64,000 nt of DNA from Methylobacterium sp. WL1 (GTDB taxonomy: Bacteria > Pseudomonadota > Alphaproteobacteria > Rhizobiales > Beijerinckiaceae): positions 4,567,001-4,631,000 of the forward strand of contig NZ_CP042823.1 in NCBI RefSeq assembly GCF_008000895.1, read 5' to 3'. Position numbers and translations under genes: made by a program. How positions within the stretch are numbered: the stretch's first letter is position 1; each line of letters begins with the position of its first letter. Positions 1 through 8,729 of this stretch are shown in pieces. Under the pieces are notes generated by a model that was not told where the DNA came from, ran no database searches, and saw only the letters and a list, made by a program, of their open reading frames with translations.

Positions 1-745
1 GCTTGGCGTTGGCGAGGATGCGTTCGCGACCGTCGATGCCGAAGTCGACGCGGACACCCTCGCCACGGCTCATCACGATGCGCTGCCGATCCGGCGGCAC
101 TGGTCTTCCGACCCAACCATTCCCGTCGGGATAGCGAACCAGGATGATGCCGTCCTGGTCCGCTACCGTCACGGAAGTGCTGGGCAGTCTCAGGTTACGC
201 CTGAGGTAACCGTCGAGCCACCCGAGATCGACGGCGACGGCGAGCACGCCGACCGTGCGCCCCTCCGCGTCTGGTAGCGCTTGGGCGAAGTGAAGCGAGT
301 CCCTGCGGGAGGCGTTGCCGCGGGCGTAGGTCCCCATCACGAACGTACCCTCGGCGACCGCACGGCGCTGGTAGACCCGGTCGGGCACGGCGTAGGAGCC
401 GGGTGCGGAGCCGAGGCTGTTGCACACGACGGTCCCGTCCGACCGCGTCAGCGCGAACACCGCGAATTGCGGATTGTCGCGCACGGCCCGGCGTAAGTAC
501 TCGGTGCAGCCCGAGGGCTCCATCGCACGGACCGCCGGGTCCTGAGCCAGGAAGTTGAGGGCTTGGCGGGCCGACTCCGCGACCTGCGAAAGGTCCTCGG
601 CGACGGTCCGGGCCGTCGCCATCGTATCGGCGCGCACGGTCTCGTCGCGCGAGGTGCGCAGGGCGTGCTCGTTGTAGCCCTGGATCGCCAGCGCCGGTGC
701 GAGGGCGAGCAGGACGAGAAGAAGGATGCGGGTCGTCAGGGACAT
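1..745 (-). CDS. Cache-domain transmembrane sensor protein, partial (C-terminus off the window)
   Basis: The frame opens at ATG 743-745 and stays open to the window edge (248 codons), so only the N-terminal part is visible. It starts with a hydrophobic segment (MSLTTRILLLVLLALAPALA), followed by about 220 residues that read as an extracytoplasmic Cache-type ligand-binding domain, with RRDSLHFAQALPDAEGRTVG and later GGI/DQDGIILVRYPDGN-like strands. The output domain is missing; kinase or GGDEF would be typical. The start overlaps the end of the upstream hybrid kinase by 10 bp, so the two are probably translationally coupled and this is the last visible gene of the operon. Its role as membrane input sensor is inferred. 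Confidence 0.8.
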   Translation of the reverse strand, partial: MSLTTRILLLVLLALAPALAIQGYNEHALRTSRDETVRADTMATARTVAEDLSQVAESARQALNFLAQDPAVRAMEPSGCTEYLRRAVRDNPQFAVFALTRSDGTVVCNSLGSAPGSYAVPDRVYQRRAVAEGTFVMGTYARGNASRRDSLHFAQALPDAEGRTVGVLAVAVDLGWLDGYLRRNLRLPSTSVTVADQDGIILVRYPDGNGWVGRPVPPDRQRIVMSRGEGVRVDFGIDGRERILANAK

Positions 746-1884
746 GAGGCGCCGACCGCTTCCGGAAGGGTGAAGCGGAAAACGGTGCCTTGGTCCGGTA
801 AACTTTCGACGGTCAACTCGCCGCCCTGACGCTCCACGAGGTCGCGGCAGAGTAGGAGCCCCAATCCGCTGCCGCGCTCGCCCGCCGTGCCGTTCGTCGT
901 GCTGCGCCGGTCAAGCCTAAACAGGTCGGCCACCTTGCCGGCGGGCATGCCGACGCCGGTATCGGAGACCGTGATCTCGATGCCGCTCCCGGTCCGCTGG
1001 CCGGCGACCGTGATGGTGCCCCCCGGCAGCGTGAACTTGACCGCGTTACTGACCAGGTTGCGCAGGACCGTGGCCAGCATGTCGCGCTGCGCGCTTACGG
1101 TGCTCCCCTGGCACGCGATGGTCAGCGTCAGGCCCTTATCGGCGGCCGCCTCGGCGGCGCCCTGCATGACCTCCGCCGCCACCGTGCCAAGGGCGACGTC
1201 GGTGATGGTGACCGCCATCGTGTCCATCTGCAGGCTCGCCCAGGAGAACAGGCTCTCCAGAAGCGCGTAGGCCTGGGTCGCGGCTTGATTGATGCCCTTG
1301 GCACGACGCTCGATGGAGGCGTGGTCCCGCTTCGCCACCGCCTTCCCCAGGACCTCCGACAGTCCGAGCAGCGACTGGAACGGGTTGCGCAGATCGTGGG
1401 CGATGATCGAGAAGAGCAGCGTCTTCTGGCGGTTGAGGGTGTCCAGCTCCAGCGACTTCGCTTCGGCCTCGCGCCGGGCCTCGTCGAGCTTCGCCTGGAA
1501 GCCGCGGCGCGCCTCAGCGTAGCGGATCGCCCGAGCCAGGCTCGACGGCGTCGCCTCCGCCTTGGCGAGGTAGTCGAGGGCGCCGGCCCGCATCAGCCGG
1601 AACGCCAGGTCCTCGTCCGCCTCGCCCGTCAGCATCAGCACGGCGTGACCCTCGCCCGGAAGGGCGAGGAGGGAGGCGAGCAGGTCGAAGGTGTCGACGT
1701 CCGGCAGGCGATAGTCGAGCAGGATGCAGTCGAACGCACCCTCCCGCGCCAAGCGCAGGCCGGTCGTGCCGTCGGGTGCCTCGGTCAGGTCGTGCTTCAG
1801 CCCCGACTTTTTCAGGGCGCGGCGCACGGACGTCCGGTCGACGGCGTCGTCGTCGATCAGCAGGATGCGTGTGGGGGATTCCAC
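736..1884 (-). CDS. Hybrid protein: N-terminal receiver domain plus histidine kinase
   Basis: 382 residues. A receiver domain comes first (residues about 5-120), with the acidic pocket IDDDAVD near residue 10 and the phospho-acceptor region CILLDYRLPD near 55. A short coiled coil follows, then a HisKA dimerisation domain with the His motif FSIIAHDLRNPFQ, and a HATPase_c domain with the N box NLVSNAVKF, G1 box DTGVGMP and G2 box GSGLGLLL. No membrane segment is seen, so it is cytoplasmic. It sits 14 bp downstream of the single-domain receiver and overlaps the Cache sensor gene. Family knowledge suggests it takes phosphate on the receiver and controls its own kinase module; the target is unknown. 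Confidence 0.92.
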   Translation of the reverse strand: MESPTRILLIDDDAVDRTSVRRALKKSGLKHDLTEAPDGTTGLRLAREGAFDCILLDYRLPDVDTFDLLASLLALPGEGHAVLMLTGEADEDLAFRLMRAGALDYLAKAEATPSSLARAIRYAEARRGFQAKLDEARREAEAKSLELDTLNRQKTLLFSIIAHDLRNPFQSLLGLSEVLGKAVAKRDHASIERRAKGINQAATQAYALLESLFSWASLQMDTMAVTITDVALGTVAAEVMQGAAEAAADKGLTLTIACQGSTVSAQRDMLATVLRNLVSNAVKFTLPGGTITVAGQRTGSGIEITVSDTGVGMPAGKVADLFRLDRRSTTNGTAGERGSGLGLLLCRDLVERQGGELTVESLPDQGTVFRFTLPEAVGASCP

Positions 1885-1898
1885 GTGTCTGCCGAGCT

Positions 1899-2324
1899 CT
1901 ATTGCGGGAACTCGACCACCTTCCAGAAGTGCTCCAGCATGGAGACCGCCTCCATGAAGGTGTTGGCCGGATCGCGTTTAACGATGTAGCCGGCTACGTT
2001 ATGGCCGTAGGCCCGCATCCGATCCTCGTCGGCCTTCGAGGTGGTGATCATGAACACCACGGCGGTGCGCAGGTCCTCGTCGGCCCGGATCTCCTCCAGG
2101 AACTCGATGCCGTTCATGCGCGGCATGTTGAGGTCGAGCAGGATGAGGTGGGGCTTCGGCAGCTTCTCCTTGCCGTTCTGGCCCCGCAGGTACTCCAGCG
2201 CCTCGATGCCGTCGCGGGCGACGGTGATCGGGTTGCCGATCTTGCTCTTCTTGAAGGCGCGCTTCAGCCCTTGGACGTCGACCTCGTCGTCGTCGACCAG
2301 CAGCAGGTTAACCGTCGAACCCAT
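1899..2324 (-). CDS. Single-domain response regulator (Rcp1-like)
   Basis: 141 residues making one receiver domain with no output domain. Visible are the acidic triad VDDDEVD near residue 10, the phosphorylation loop LILLDLNMPRMNG near residue 65, the conserved Thr in FMITTS and the Lys in YIVKRDP. The length and the LxGQNG-type insertion match receivers paired with phytochrome-like kinases. The start overlaps the end of the PAS kinase by 17 bp, strongly suggesting that kinase is its partner. It probably acts as a phosphate shuttle. Confidence 0.93.
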   Translation of the reverse strand: MGSTVNLLLVDDDEVDVQGLKRAFKKSKIGNPITVARDGIEALEYLRGQNGKEKLPKPHLILLDLNMPRMNGIEFLEEIRADEDLRTAVVFMITTSKADEDRMRAYGHNVAGYIVKRDPANTFMEAVSMLEHFWKVVEFPQ

Positions 2325-3450
2325 CAGTCCCCCCCTTCGCGCCGTCCCGCGGCCACGTGAAATGAACGGAGAGGCCGCGCCCCTCCTCCCGGCCCTCGGT
2401 CAGCCAGACCTTGCCACCCTGGCGCTCGACGAGTTTCCTGACGATGGCCAGACCCATGCCGCTGCCCTCGACCTCGTCGCGGGGCCTCAGGGTCTGGAAC
2501 ATGCCGAACACGCGCTCGCGGAACTGCTCCGGGATGCCGGCACCGTCGTCCGTGACCACGAACTCTACCATATCGCCCGTCGGGTACGCATCGACACGGA
2601 CGCGTCCGTCCCCCGGATGGTCATGGTGCTTGATCGCGTTGCCGACCAGGTTCTGGAGCGCCTGCGTGAGCGGGGCCTTCGCCGCGTTCAGCGTCGGCAG
2701 GTCGTCCGCGGCGACGATCTCGAAGCCGTCGGGCGGGCTCACCAGCACGGCGAGCTCCTCGACGAGGGCCTTGGTGTCGACCGGCGTGAAGGCCACATCG
2801 GCTCGTCCGGCCCTTGAGTAGGCCAGCAGGTCGTCCAGCAGGCTCTCCAGGCGCCGGACCCGGCTCTTCAGGAGATCCATGTTGGTCTGGACGTCGCCTG
2901 TCAGCGCACCTTCGAGGTCCTCCTCGATCCAGCCGACGAGGTTCTCGATGCCGCGGAGCGGTGCCTTGAGGTCGTGCGAGGCGACGTAGGCGAACTGCTC
3001 CAGTTCCTCGTTGGTTCGTCGCAGGTCGACCGCATGACGGGCGAGCCGTCCCTCCATGCGCTTACGGTCGGTGATGTCGGTGTTAGTCCCGTACCAGCGG
3101 ATGACGCGTCCCTCGGCATCGCGAAACGGGTTGGCCAGCGAAAGGAACCAGCGGTATTCGCCGGTGGCGCTGCGGAGGGGGAAGGTGTCGTTCCAAGGCT
3201 CGCCGGCCTTGAAGGCATACGAGATCCGCTCGACGACCCGGTCGACGTGATCGGGGTGGTGGACGGCCTTCCAGCCCCATCCCTTCATGGAATCGATGGT
3301 CGTGCCCGTGTATTCGTACCAGCGCTGATTGTACCAGAAGATGTCGCCGTTCGCGTCCGCAATCCAGGCCATCTGCGGCAGGGTGTCTGCGAGGTTGCGA
3401 AAGTCGGACGCGTCCGGAGCGGTCGGCGTCGGCGCCACGGCGTCTGTCAT
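2308..3450 (-). CDS. PAS-domain histidine kinase
   Basis: 380 residues from the chosen ATG at 3448-3450, which has AAGGGAAA eight bases upstream; the frame itself opens further back at 3540. A PAS domain (about residues 15-135) ends in the typical YGTNTDITDRKR, and a HisKA domain carries FAYVASHDLKAPLRGI. HATPase_c motifs are NLVGNAIKHH, DDGAGIP and GSGMGLAIVRKL. No transmembrane helix is visible, so it is a soluble sensor like bacteriophytochrome-type kinases but without their photosensory domains. First gene of the operon kinase, receiver, hybrid, Cache sensor. Confidence 0.93.
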   Translation of the reverse strand: MTDAVAPTPTAPDASDFRNLADTLPQMAWIADANGDIFWYNQRWYEYTGTTIDSMKGWGWKAVHHPDHVDRVVERISYAFKAGEPWNDTFPLRSATGEYRWFLSLANPFRDAEGRVIRWYGTNTDITDRKRMEGRLARHAVDLRRTNEELEQFAYVASHDLKAPLRGIENLVGWIEEDLEGALTGDVQTNMDLLKSRVRRLESLLDDLLAYSRAGRADVAFTPVDTKALVEELAVLVSPPDGFEIVAADDLPTLNAAKAPLTQALQNLVGNAIKHHDHPGDGRVRVDAYPTGDMVEFVVTDDGAGIPEQFRERVFGMFQTLRPRDEVEGSGMGLAIVRKLVERQGGKVWLTEGREEGRGLSVHFTWPRDGAKGGTDGFDG

Positions 3451-3771
3451 GGCGTTTCCCTTGTTTTGTGGCTCACCGGCGTCCGCTCGCGGTCGAACGT
3501 GTAGGGCACGTCTTTTCGTGTCCTCGGCGCCCTTGTCCACCCGCGTCGGTGATCCGCATCAAGGGATCCACCGGAGGATCCCATCGCACGACGACCGCGC
3601 AGGTCTCAGCCGGGATGGTACTTCAGGCGGCCAACCACCTCCATCTTGGCGGCGGCGGGTTCGGTAGAACGGTTGCCTCTCCGGTCAACCTGCTGACACG
3701 CAGACGACGGAGGCCTTAGCTGGGATCGGATCGCCCGAGGAGCCTCGAAGACGCCTGCGGTCTCAGGCTCG
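3451..3771. other. Intergenic region upstream of the two-component operon
   Basis: No gene supported. It should hold the promoter of the minus-strand kinase operon, but no convincing -35/-10 pair was recognised. Short open frames here have no matching features. Confidence 0.5.
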
Positions 3772-3954
3772 TCACTCGGCGGCCTCTGAGGAGGAGGCGG
3801 CACGCCCCATGCGCCGCCGTCCGGCGAGCTCGACGGGCGGCAGGCCGACGATGTCGTAGGTTGCCGCGGCGATGCCGACGCCCGCGGCGTCGAGCCCCAC
3901 CAGCATCTCGCGGCTCATCGCGTCCTTGGCGCCGCGGGTGATCCAGACCCTCAC
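3772..3954 (-). CDS. Small hypothetical protein
   Basis: 60 residues, GTG start, rich in Ala and Gly with a basic-acidic tail (GRRRMGRAASSSEAAE). No domain recognised and the ribosome binding site is weak. It is kept because its composition reads like protein and no competing frame is better. It could be a chance frame. Confidence 0.35.
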   Translation of the reverse strand: MRVWITRGAKDAMSREMLVGLDAAGVGIAAATYDIVGLPPVELAGRRRMGRAASSSEAAE

Positions 3955-4160
3955 ACGGACGGCTCAGCCAGAGCCGAAGCCCGTGCGGGAGTAGGGCATA
4001 TCATCAAGTTTCAGCTCGCCTGATTTCATTCCTGTGCCGCGATGCACCATCATCGGAGTTTGATTTCTTCAAACTATTTTTGCTGTTTTTGAAACCTATC
4101 GGAGCTCGGCTTCGTCAAGGCCGCAACAGGGGGGTGCCAACGAGGCTCTTGGAGCATCTA

Positions 4161-4511
4161 ATGCGCACTTTGATATTGATTTCGTTTCTACTCATCAGTT
4201 TTTCGTCACCAGTTTTCGCTCAACATACACAGCCCCGTAGGGATGCAGCTGGAACCAGTGACAATATAAACAGCGACGCCAAGGCAGAAGAAACTAGGCA
4301 ACTCATAACTAAGGCGAGGGAAAAACAGAAATCGATCGACAATGAAAACACAAATTTATGGGATCGCTGGATCTATGCTGTTTGCCTAGGGTGCACCTGG
4401 GCGCCGAAAAACGTTCGGATCGTGCATACCCATCCTTCGCGCGTCCTGATGGGGATCCCTGCAGCTGAGGATGATGCACGGGAGCGCAAGGGCGTCCGCT
4501 TCGGGACCTGA
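4161..4511 (+). CDS. Small secreted protein of unknown function
   Basis: 116 residues from ATG 4161, which has GGAG seven bases upstream. A clear signal peptide (MRTLILISFLLISFSSPVFA, cleavage after FA-Q) is followed by a charged helix and a conserved-looking C-terminal block with CLGCTWAPKNVRIVHTHP. The two cysteines spaced CxxC could bind metal or form a disulfide. The 5' half is clearly AT-richer than its surroundings, which suggests recent acquisition. Function unknown. Confidence 0.7.
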   Translation: MRTLILISFLLISFSSPVFAQHTQPRRDAAGTSDNINSDAKAEETRQLITKAREKQKSIDNENTNLWDRWIYAVCLGCTWAPKNVRIVHTHPSRVLMGIPAAEDDARERKGVRFGT

Positions 4512-4688
4512 CGCAGTCTGCGTCAGGTACGCTCCAGAGGGTCGACAAAAAGCGAACTGTGCGCCGCGATGACGTTGCCGCGGATCCGCCAGAGTAGATG
4601 TTCGTTCGGCTATCTCCCTCGGGGGCAGGCTCCCGAACGATTGGTCGGCATGCACTGATGCCGAACGAGGCAGCCGCCAGAACGAGAA

Positions 4689-4718
4689 ACACCCCAGGAG
4701 CGGGTGCTCTCAGGGTGT
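4689..4718 (+). terminator. Stem-loop, possible terminator
   Basis: Inverted repeat ACACCC...GGGTGT with an inner GGAGC/GCTC pairing. No T-run follows, so termination is inferred only from its position downstream of the plus-strand gene. Confidence 0.4.
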
Positions 4719-4789
4719 GGCCGATGTAGCGGCCAGTTTGATCGGGCTGGAGATGTGAAGGTCAACCGGACGGCTGCTCTTCTGCGACG

Positions 4790-4824
4790 GGGGAGCGAGG
4801 AAGAGGACCAACACTCCTCGCCCC
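4790..4824 (-). terminator. Stem-loop downstream of the beta-barrel gene
   Basis: GGGGAGCGAGGA pairs with TCCTCGCCCC across a short loop, 46 bp past the stop of the minus-strand porin gene. It lacks a T-tract. Confidence 0.45.
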
Positions 4825-4870
4825 ACCGCCGCGTCCCCCGGCACAGCTGCCGGGAAAAGCGCCACCGATC

Positions 4871-5695
4871 CTAGTAGGAACCGAACTTGAAGTTCAGGCC
4901 GGCGCGAGCGATGCCACCCTCGGTCCGAAAGCGGGAGATGTAGCCGACGCCTGGGCCGCCGACGGAGCCGACGAGCAAGTTGTGGCTGCCGAGATCGTAG
5001 CGGATGTACTCGGCCTTGATCGTCACGGCGTTTGACCGGAAGAAGTTCAGGAACGAGTGGGTGGGCAGGGCGTACTCAATGCCGCCACCGTAGGCGTAGC
5101 CGGTATCCATCCGCGAGCGGCTACCGAAATAAGTCAGCGGCGCTGCGGTCTGGAAGCCAACGCGTTGCGTCACGTCGCCGTAGGCAAAGCCGCCAGTGCC
5201 GTACACCAAGACGCGGTCGAAGGCGTAGCCGACGCGCCCCCGCACGGTGCCTAGGAAGCTCAAGTCCGTCCGGTAGGTGTTGGTCAGGACGTTCGGGTTG
5301 AAGGCCGGGCGAAAGATCGACTGCACGCCAGTGCGCTGCAGATCCATGTACTGGGCGTCAGCTTCGACACCAACGACGATGCCCGACCCCGGGGTGAACT
5401 GATAGTTGTAGCCGACCTGGCCACCGGCGGAGAAACCATCTTGCGACAGGCGGACGGCCGGGCTGCGGAGCAGGTTGTTCACGTTGTTCTGTAGGGTGCC
5501 GATGCCCACGGTCCGGATCGTATCCGACTCGGTATAGGCGTAGCCAGCGTTGATACCGAAGTAGGCTCCGGTCCAAGTGAACACCGGCACAGGGGTAAAG
5601 ATCGGCGGCGGGGCGGCGCGGCGCGGAAGGTCAGCGGCGGCAGCGGCGCCGGTCAGGGCGGTGAATGCGGCCAGCGAGGCGAGTAGCGTTCTCAT
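4871..5695 (-). CDS. Outer-membrane beta-barrel protein (Omp25/Omp31-like)
   Basis: 274 residues from ATG 5693-5695. A signal peptide (MRTLLASLAAFTALTGAAAA, then ADLPRRAAPP) leads into a proline-rich linker, the signature FTWTGAYFGINAGYAY near residue 45, and then alternating beta strands ending in RAGLNFKFGSY. A terminal aromatic residue and the GxYxGxxxGY motif are typical of the small eight-stranded porin-like family in Rhizobiales. It acts in the outer membrane, probably structural or as a small pore. The upstream extension to 5776 has no signal peptide and was rejected as the start. Confidence 0.9.
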   Translation of the reverse strand: MRTLLASLAAFTALTGAAAAADLPRRAAPPPIFTPVPVFTWTGAYFGINAGYAYTESDTIRTVGIGTLQNNVNNLLRSPAVRLSQDGFSAGGQVGYNYQFTPGSGIVVGVEADAQYMDLQRTGVQSIFRPAFNPNVLTNTYRTDLSFLGTVRGRVGYAFDRVLVYGTGGFAYGDVTQRVGFQTAAPLTYFGSRSRMDTGYAYGGGIEYALPTHSFLNFFRSNAVTIKAEYIRYDLGSHNLLVGSVGGPGVGYISRFRTEGGIARAGLNFKFGSY

Positions 5696-5800
5696 AACTG
5701 CGATGTCCCGATCCCAGACTAAATCGTGTCGCAGGCTAGACGAGATTGCCACCAAATCATGTATCCGTCTGGTCACACCCTCCGTCGAACGTGATCCAAC

Positions 5801-6212
5801 TTATTTTCTCCCGCCAACTAGATTGGGTGATACCGAGCCACAGGCGGCAATAACATTGCCATGTCCATTTCCGGGTAAGACAAACGGATCAGAATCTCTT
5901 TTAATCCCACATTCTGACAACAAAATTTCAGCTGTTTCAGTCTCACCATTCCGGTCGCTGCCGCGCATCCATACGATCTGCGAGCCGGTGGTGTTCTCAG
6001 GCGCCGCCAGGGCCGGCTCATCGTCGGCGCCATCCTCGAGGTCCGTGTCGCCGTCCATGTGGTCGAGCACGGCGATGTAGCTGCTCCGCCGCGTCGAGTG
6101 CGACCTGTGCAGCCGCCTCCAAGGTGACGCAAATCTCCGGTCCGGTCAGCGGCTTTGACGCCTCCGGAACAGCCGGTTTCGAACGCAGAGTGAAGGTGAG
6201 CACGTCGCCCAT
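5801..6212 (-). pseudogene. Frameshifted copy of an unknown small acidic protein family (family X, copy 1)
   Basis: The N-terminal part starts at ATG 6210-6212 (MGDVLTFTLRSKPAVPEA) and runs to LEAAAQVALDAAEQ. The reading frame then shifts near 6082, and the rest continues as IAVLDHMDGDTDLEDGAD, GSQIVWMRGSD and GNVIAACGSVSPNL. The same order of motifs is found in the IS66-split copy at 40671-43492, which has AADRIIAVLD across the junction, so one inserted base (or two lost) explains the break. The tail is AT-richer than the head. Function unknown; it could be a sequencing error rather than decay. Confidence 0.7.
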
Positions 6213-6449
6213 GATGTCAGATCTCGGGTCGCGGTGACGGGGAAGCCCGGCAGGCACCGGCCGGGGCGGCACGCACGGCTACGGAAGGGAGAGGAGCGCC
6301 GGTCGGTGCCCCGCCCGCTCGGCCTCAACGTGGGCGACGAGAGCCCGGGCAAAGGCCTCGGTCTCGTCGGGGTCGCCGCTCCGGACGACGGGACGCGACA
6401 GGATCGTCAGGCGGGTCTCGCGTTCGCTGGGCGTCTCGGGCTGGCGCCG

Positions 6450-6786
6450 CTAACCCTTTTTGCGGGTCACATCCGCCACGTCGGTTAGGGCCTCGCCGAG
6501 TAACCGAATCAGCTTGCCGGCGGCGTTGTAGTGTTCGCCGGGGTGGCTCTGCCTCGACCACTCGTTGGCGTGCGCTGCCCCCGTCCAGGCCATGGCATAG
6601 GCCATGTCGCCGCCCGTCCCCGCCAGGTTGTAAAGCGCCCTTCAGATCCTCCAGCGCGGCAGATGCGAAGGCGATCTGGTCGACGAGCTTGGCGCCGACA
6701 GGCAGGGCGGCTGCGGGCCGCTGCGCCAGCCGATCCACATCATCGCGGATGTCTTCCAGGAAGGCGGTTGGGACGCGAGCGCTCAT
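6450..6786 (-). pseudogene. Frameshifted hypothetical gene
   Basis: The N-terminal part (MSARVPTAFLEDIRDD to ALEDLKG) and the C-terminal part (LYNLAGTGGDMAYAMAW to ALTDVADVTRKKG) are in different frames. One surplus G in the GGG run near 6640 separates them; removing it gives a smooth 110-residue helical protein. No known domain. Either a recent null allele or a homopolymer error. Confidence 0.6.
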
Positions 6787-7222
6787 CCGCTCGCCGTAAG
6801 GATCCGCTGCGATCCAGGCAGTTGCCGGCGGCCTCATGGCCCGTGGCCGGCTTTCAAGGGGCCAGATCGCGACCCTTTGTCGAGAAGCCTATGGCGTCCG
6901 ACATTGCACGTTCGAGGTTTGGGCGACCTGTTGGACGCCTACGGCGGAGCAGCTACGGGCCGGCGACATCCTCGAGCGCCGCGCGAGGTCCGCGGCCTGA
7001 CACCTCAGTCCGTCCAGTCACGCGTGGACCGATTGCCATTGCGGACTGGCACTGCCGACTGCCTTTCCCGATCCGGGATCTCCTCAGGCGCGGCCATTCT
7101 ATCTCAGATAACCGTCCCTGATCACTGTGCAGCTTGGGCCGTGTCGCGTACCTGGCCCCATCGCCGTGAGGAACGGCATCGAGCCCCGCCAGCCCTAAAA
7201 CGATGGGCGGCGGGGCAGCGCT
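6787..7222. other. Intergenic region, nothing recognised
   Basis: Open frames on both strands have irregular composition and no start signals. No hairpin, repeat or RNA was recognised. Confidence 0.4.
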
Positions 7223-7465
7223 ATGGATACGTTCGTGACTGCCATGCTCTCGCGCTCGAATGAAATCTTGCACGACCCACTCTTCCAGGCAGGGCGGCAG
7301 GTCGCCGAGGCTGAAGAGCGGCGCGAGCAGCAGATACGCGTCCTGTCGGCCCTTGCCCAAGGCTCGCCCGCACGGATCTACGCCGAGCACGTTCTGAGCG
7401 AGATCGAGCGAACCATCGCGCTCAGCCGTATGAACCAAAAGCTTATCGAAAGCCTCCTGGCGTGA
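7223..7465 (+). CDS. Small helical hypothetical protein
   Basis: 80 residues, almost entirely predicted helix (AEAEERREQQIRVLSALAQG; ARIYAEHVLSEIERTIAL), no signal peptide or metal-binding motif. GGGG lies about 10 bases before the ATG. Cytoplasmic protein of unknown function, possibly a coiled-coil dimer. Confidence 0.6.
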   Translation: MDTFVTAMLSRSNEILHDPLFQAGRQVAEAEERREQQIRVLSALAQGSPARIYAEHVLSEIERTIALSRMNQKLIESLLA

Positions 7466-7471
7466 TCGGCT

Positions 7472-7888
7472 CTATCCGGCTCGCTTGGCGCTCCAACTGC
7501 CGCTACACTCGATCAGTCCACCGGAAGTGCGCCACGTACCGCTTCCGCTGCCCCTCGCGCTGAGGCTCCCAGCAATCGGCACTTTGTTCGCCCCCTTGGT
7601 GATCGTCGCCTTCACCGCGCCTCCGGCAGATACGCCGCCAGCGATGTCGATCTCGTCGCCGGGGATCGACGCGTCGCTACCCCTGATCTGCACCTGATAG
7701 CTCGTGCTAGCTGAGCAGGGTCCTTGGGCCGTCGCAGCGATGATCGTCCACGAGCCGTCGTACTGGTTTGGTATCCGCACCTTCCTCATAGCGGCATCAG
7801 CCGGACAGAGGAGGGTTGCTGACACGATAGCCACGAGGATCGCCACGGGAATACGGATCACAGATAGCTCCAACGTTTGCTCCGCCAC
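7472..7888 (-). CDS. Small secreted beta-rich protein
   Basis: 138 residues. A hydrophobic signal segment (VIRIPVAILVAIVSATLLCP) is followed by a region starting YDGSWTIIAATAQGPCS and ending GSGTWRTSGGLIECSGSW. This DGSW...CS...GxxxGxW...CSGxW pattern recurs in short periplasmic proteins of alphaproteobacteria often labelled hypothetical. The two Cys may form a disulfide. The true start may be the internal GTG just before IRIPVAIL. Ends 6 bp from the end of the convergent upstream gene. Confidence 0.7.
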   Translation of the reverse strand: MAEQTLELSVIRIPVAILVAIVSATLLCPADAAMRKVRIPNQYDGSWTIIAATAQGPCSASTSYQVQIRGSDASIPGDEIDIAGGVSAGGAVKATITKGANKVPIAGSLSARGSGSGTWRTSGGLIECSGSWSAKRAG

Positions 7889-8206
7889 AGGCCGCTATGA
7901 TCGGCCGCATTCCCGGCATACGAAAGGAGCAGCCGAATAGTTTCAGCTTCAACCGAGATTGAAACTCTCAATCGGTCAAGCTTGTGGATGGGCTCGTCGT
8001 GGTCTCGTCCTCAAGCCGTTGAGGCTGGCCGCTCTGTATCTGATCGTACAGTGAAAATTCGTCGCTTTATCGGCTCGATAGCTGAAACTCCCCTGCCATC
8101 AGGTTCGTAGGGGCACTCTGACGTCGTGCCTTGGCGTCGTGCCGGGGCGTGCGGTTCCCCAGCCTTCCTGGCTCTGTGCCGACGCGCCCGCCGAACTCAG
8201 GAGAAC
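7889..8206. other. Intergenic region with short inverted repeats
   Basis: Contains AGTTTCA...TGAAACT at about 7939-7967, overlapping ATTGA...TCAAT. These could be an operator or a weak hairpin; no gene seen. A good AGGAGAAC site at the right end belongs to the next gene. Confidence 0.4.
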
Positions 8207-8443
8207 ATGATGAGGAAGACGACCTTCGCTCTCGCTGCTGCAACCCTGCTCGGCAGCTTCACCCTCAGTGTCGGCACCGTGTCGGCGGCTCTAGTTCCGG
8301 TAAGCGGTCTTCAGACCGGCCAGTCGGATGTCACGCAGGTCCGGATGATGCACGGCGACCACATGATGATGAAGAAGCGCATGATGCATAAGCGGATGAT
8401 GCACCGCCGCATGATGCGCAAGCGGATGATGCATCGCATGTGA
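8207..8443 (+). CDS. Secreted Met/His-rich repeat protein
   Basis: 78 residues from ATG 8207, preceded by AGGAGAAC. A signal peptide (MMRKTTFALAAATLLGSFTL) is followed by a short linker and a C-terminal tail made of a near-repeating MMHKR/MMHRR/MMRKR unit; nearly every residue there is Met, His, Lys or Arg. Met- and His-rich periplasmic segments commonly bind Cu(I)/Ag(I), so copper binding is an inference. A second protein with the same plan lies at 32316-32540. No neighbouring copper genes are seen. Confidence 0.75.
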   Translation: MMRKTTFALAAATLLGSFTLSVGTVSAALVPVSGLQTGQSDVTQVRMMHGDHMMMKKRMMHKRMMHRRMMRKRMMHRM

Positions 8444-8550
8444 GAGGCTCACTGCCAGCATCGGGGGGGCTCCGGTGGAGCCCTCTGACCCTCTGTCGTT
8501 CCGCCCGATTACGAGGCTGACGCCTTGTCCCACTTCACAGGCTCGCGGTG

Positions 8551-8706
8551 ATGCCCTGCCCTGTGTACCGGGGCTGCTACCGCTGGATCGTGTCGTCCTC
8601 TGACGGCCTCTTCTCCGAGCGATCGGCTTACCCCTACGCGACCAGGGGCTCCGCCCTGATCGTGGGCCGGATCCGGATGGCAGATCTGAAGGTCGATCGA
8701 TTTTGA
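8551..8706 (+). CDS. Short protein, paralogue of 9769-9978
   Basis: 51 residues. GCYRWIVSSSDGLFSERSAYPYATR aligns without gaps to the middle of the 9769-9978 product (GCFRWIITSADGQRSEQSSYSYAT), and both end in a basic stretch. The pattern of two beta strands then helix resembles the DUF1508/YegP-type fold, an inference from spacing only. Too short to be found by most gene callers. Confidence 0.6.
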   Translation: MPCPVYRGCYRWIVSSSDGLFSERSAYPYATRGSALIVGRIRMADLKVDRF

Positions 8707-8729
8707 TGGAAGTCCACGGATTTCTGGTT

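Larger units (their letters stand above)
4512..4870. other. Convergent intergenic region with two hairpins
   Basis: Lies between the ends of the secreted-protein gene and the beta-barrel gene. It contains a hairpin at 4689-4718 and another at 4790-4824; no gene is supported. Confidence 0.5.
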
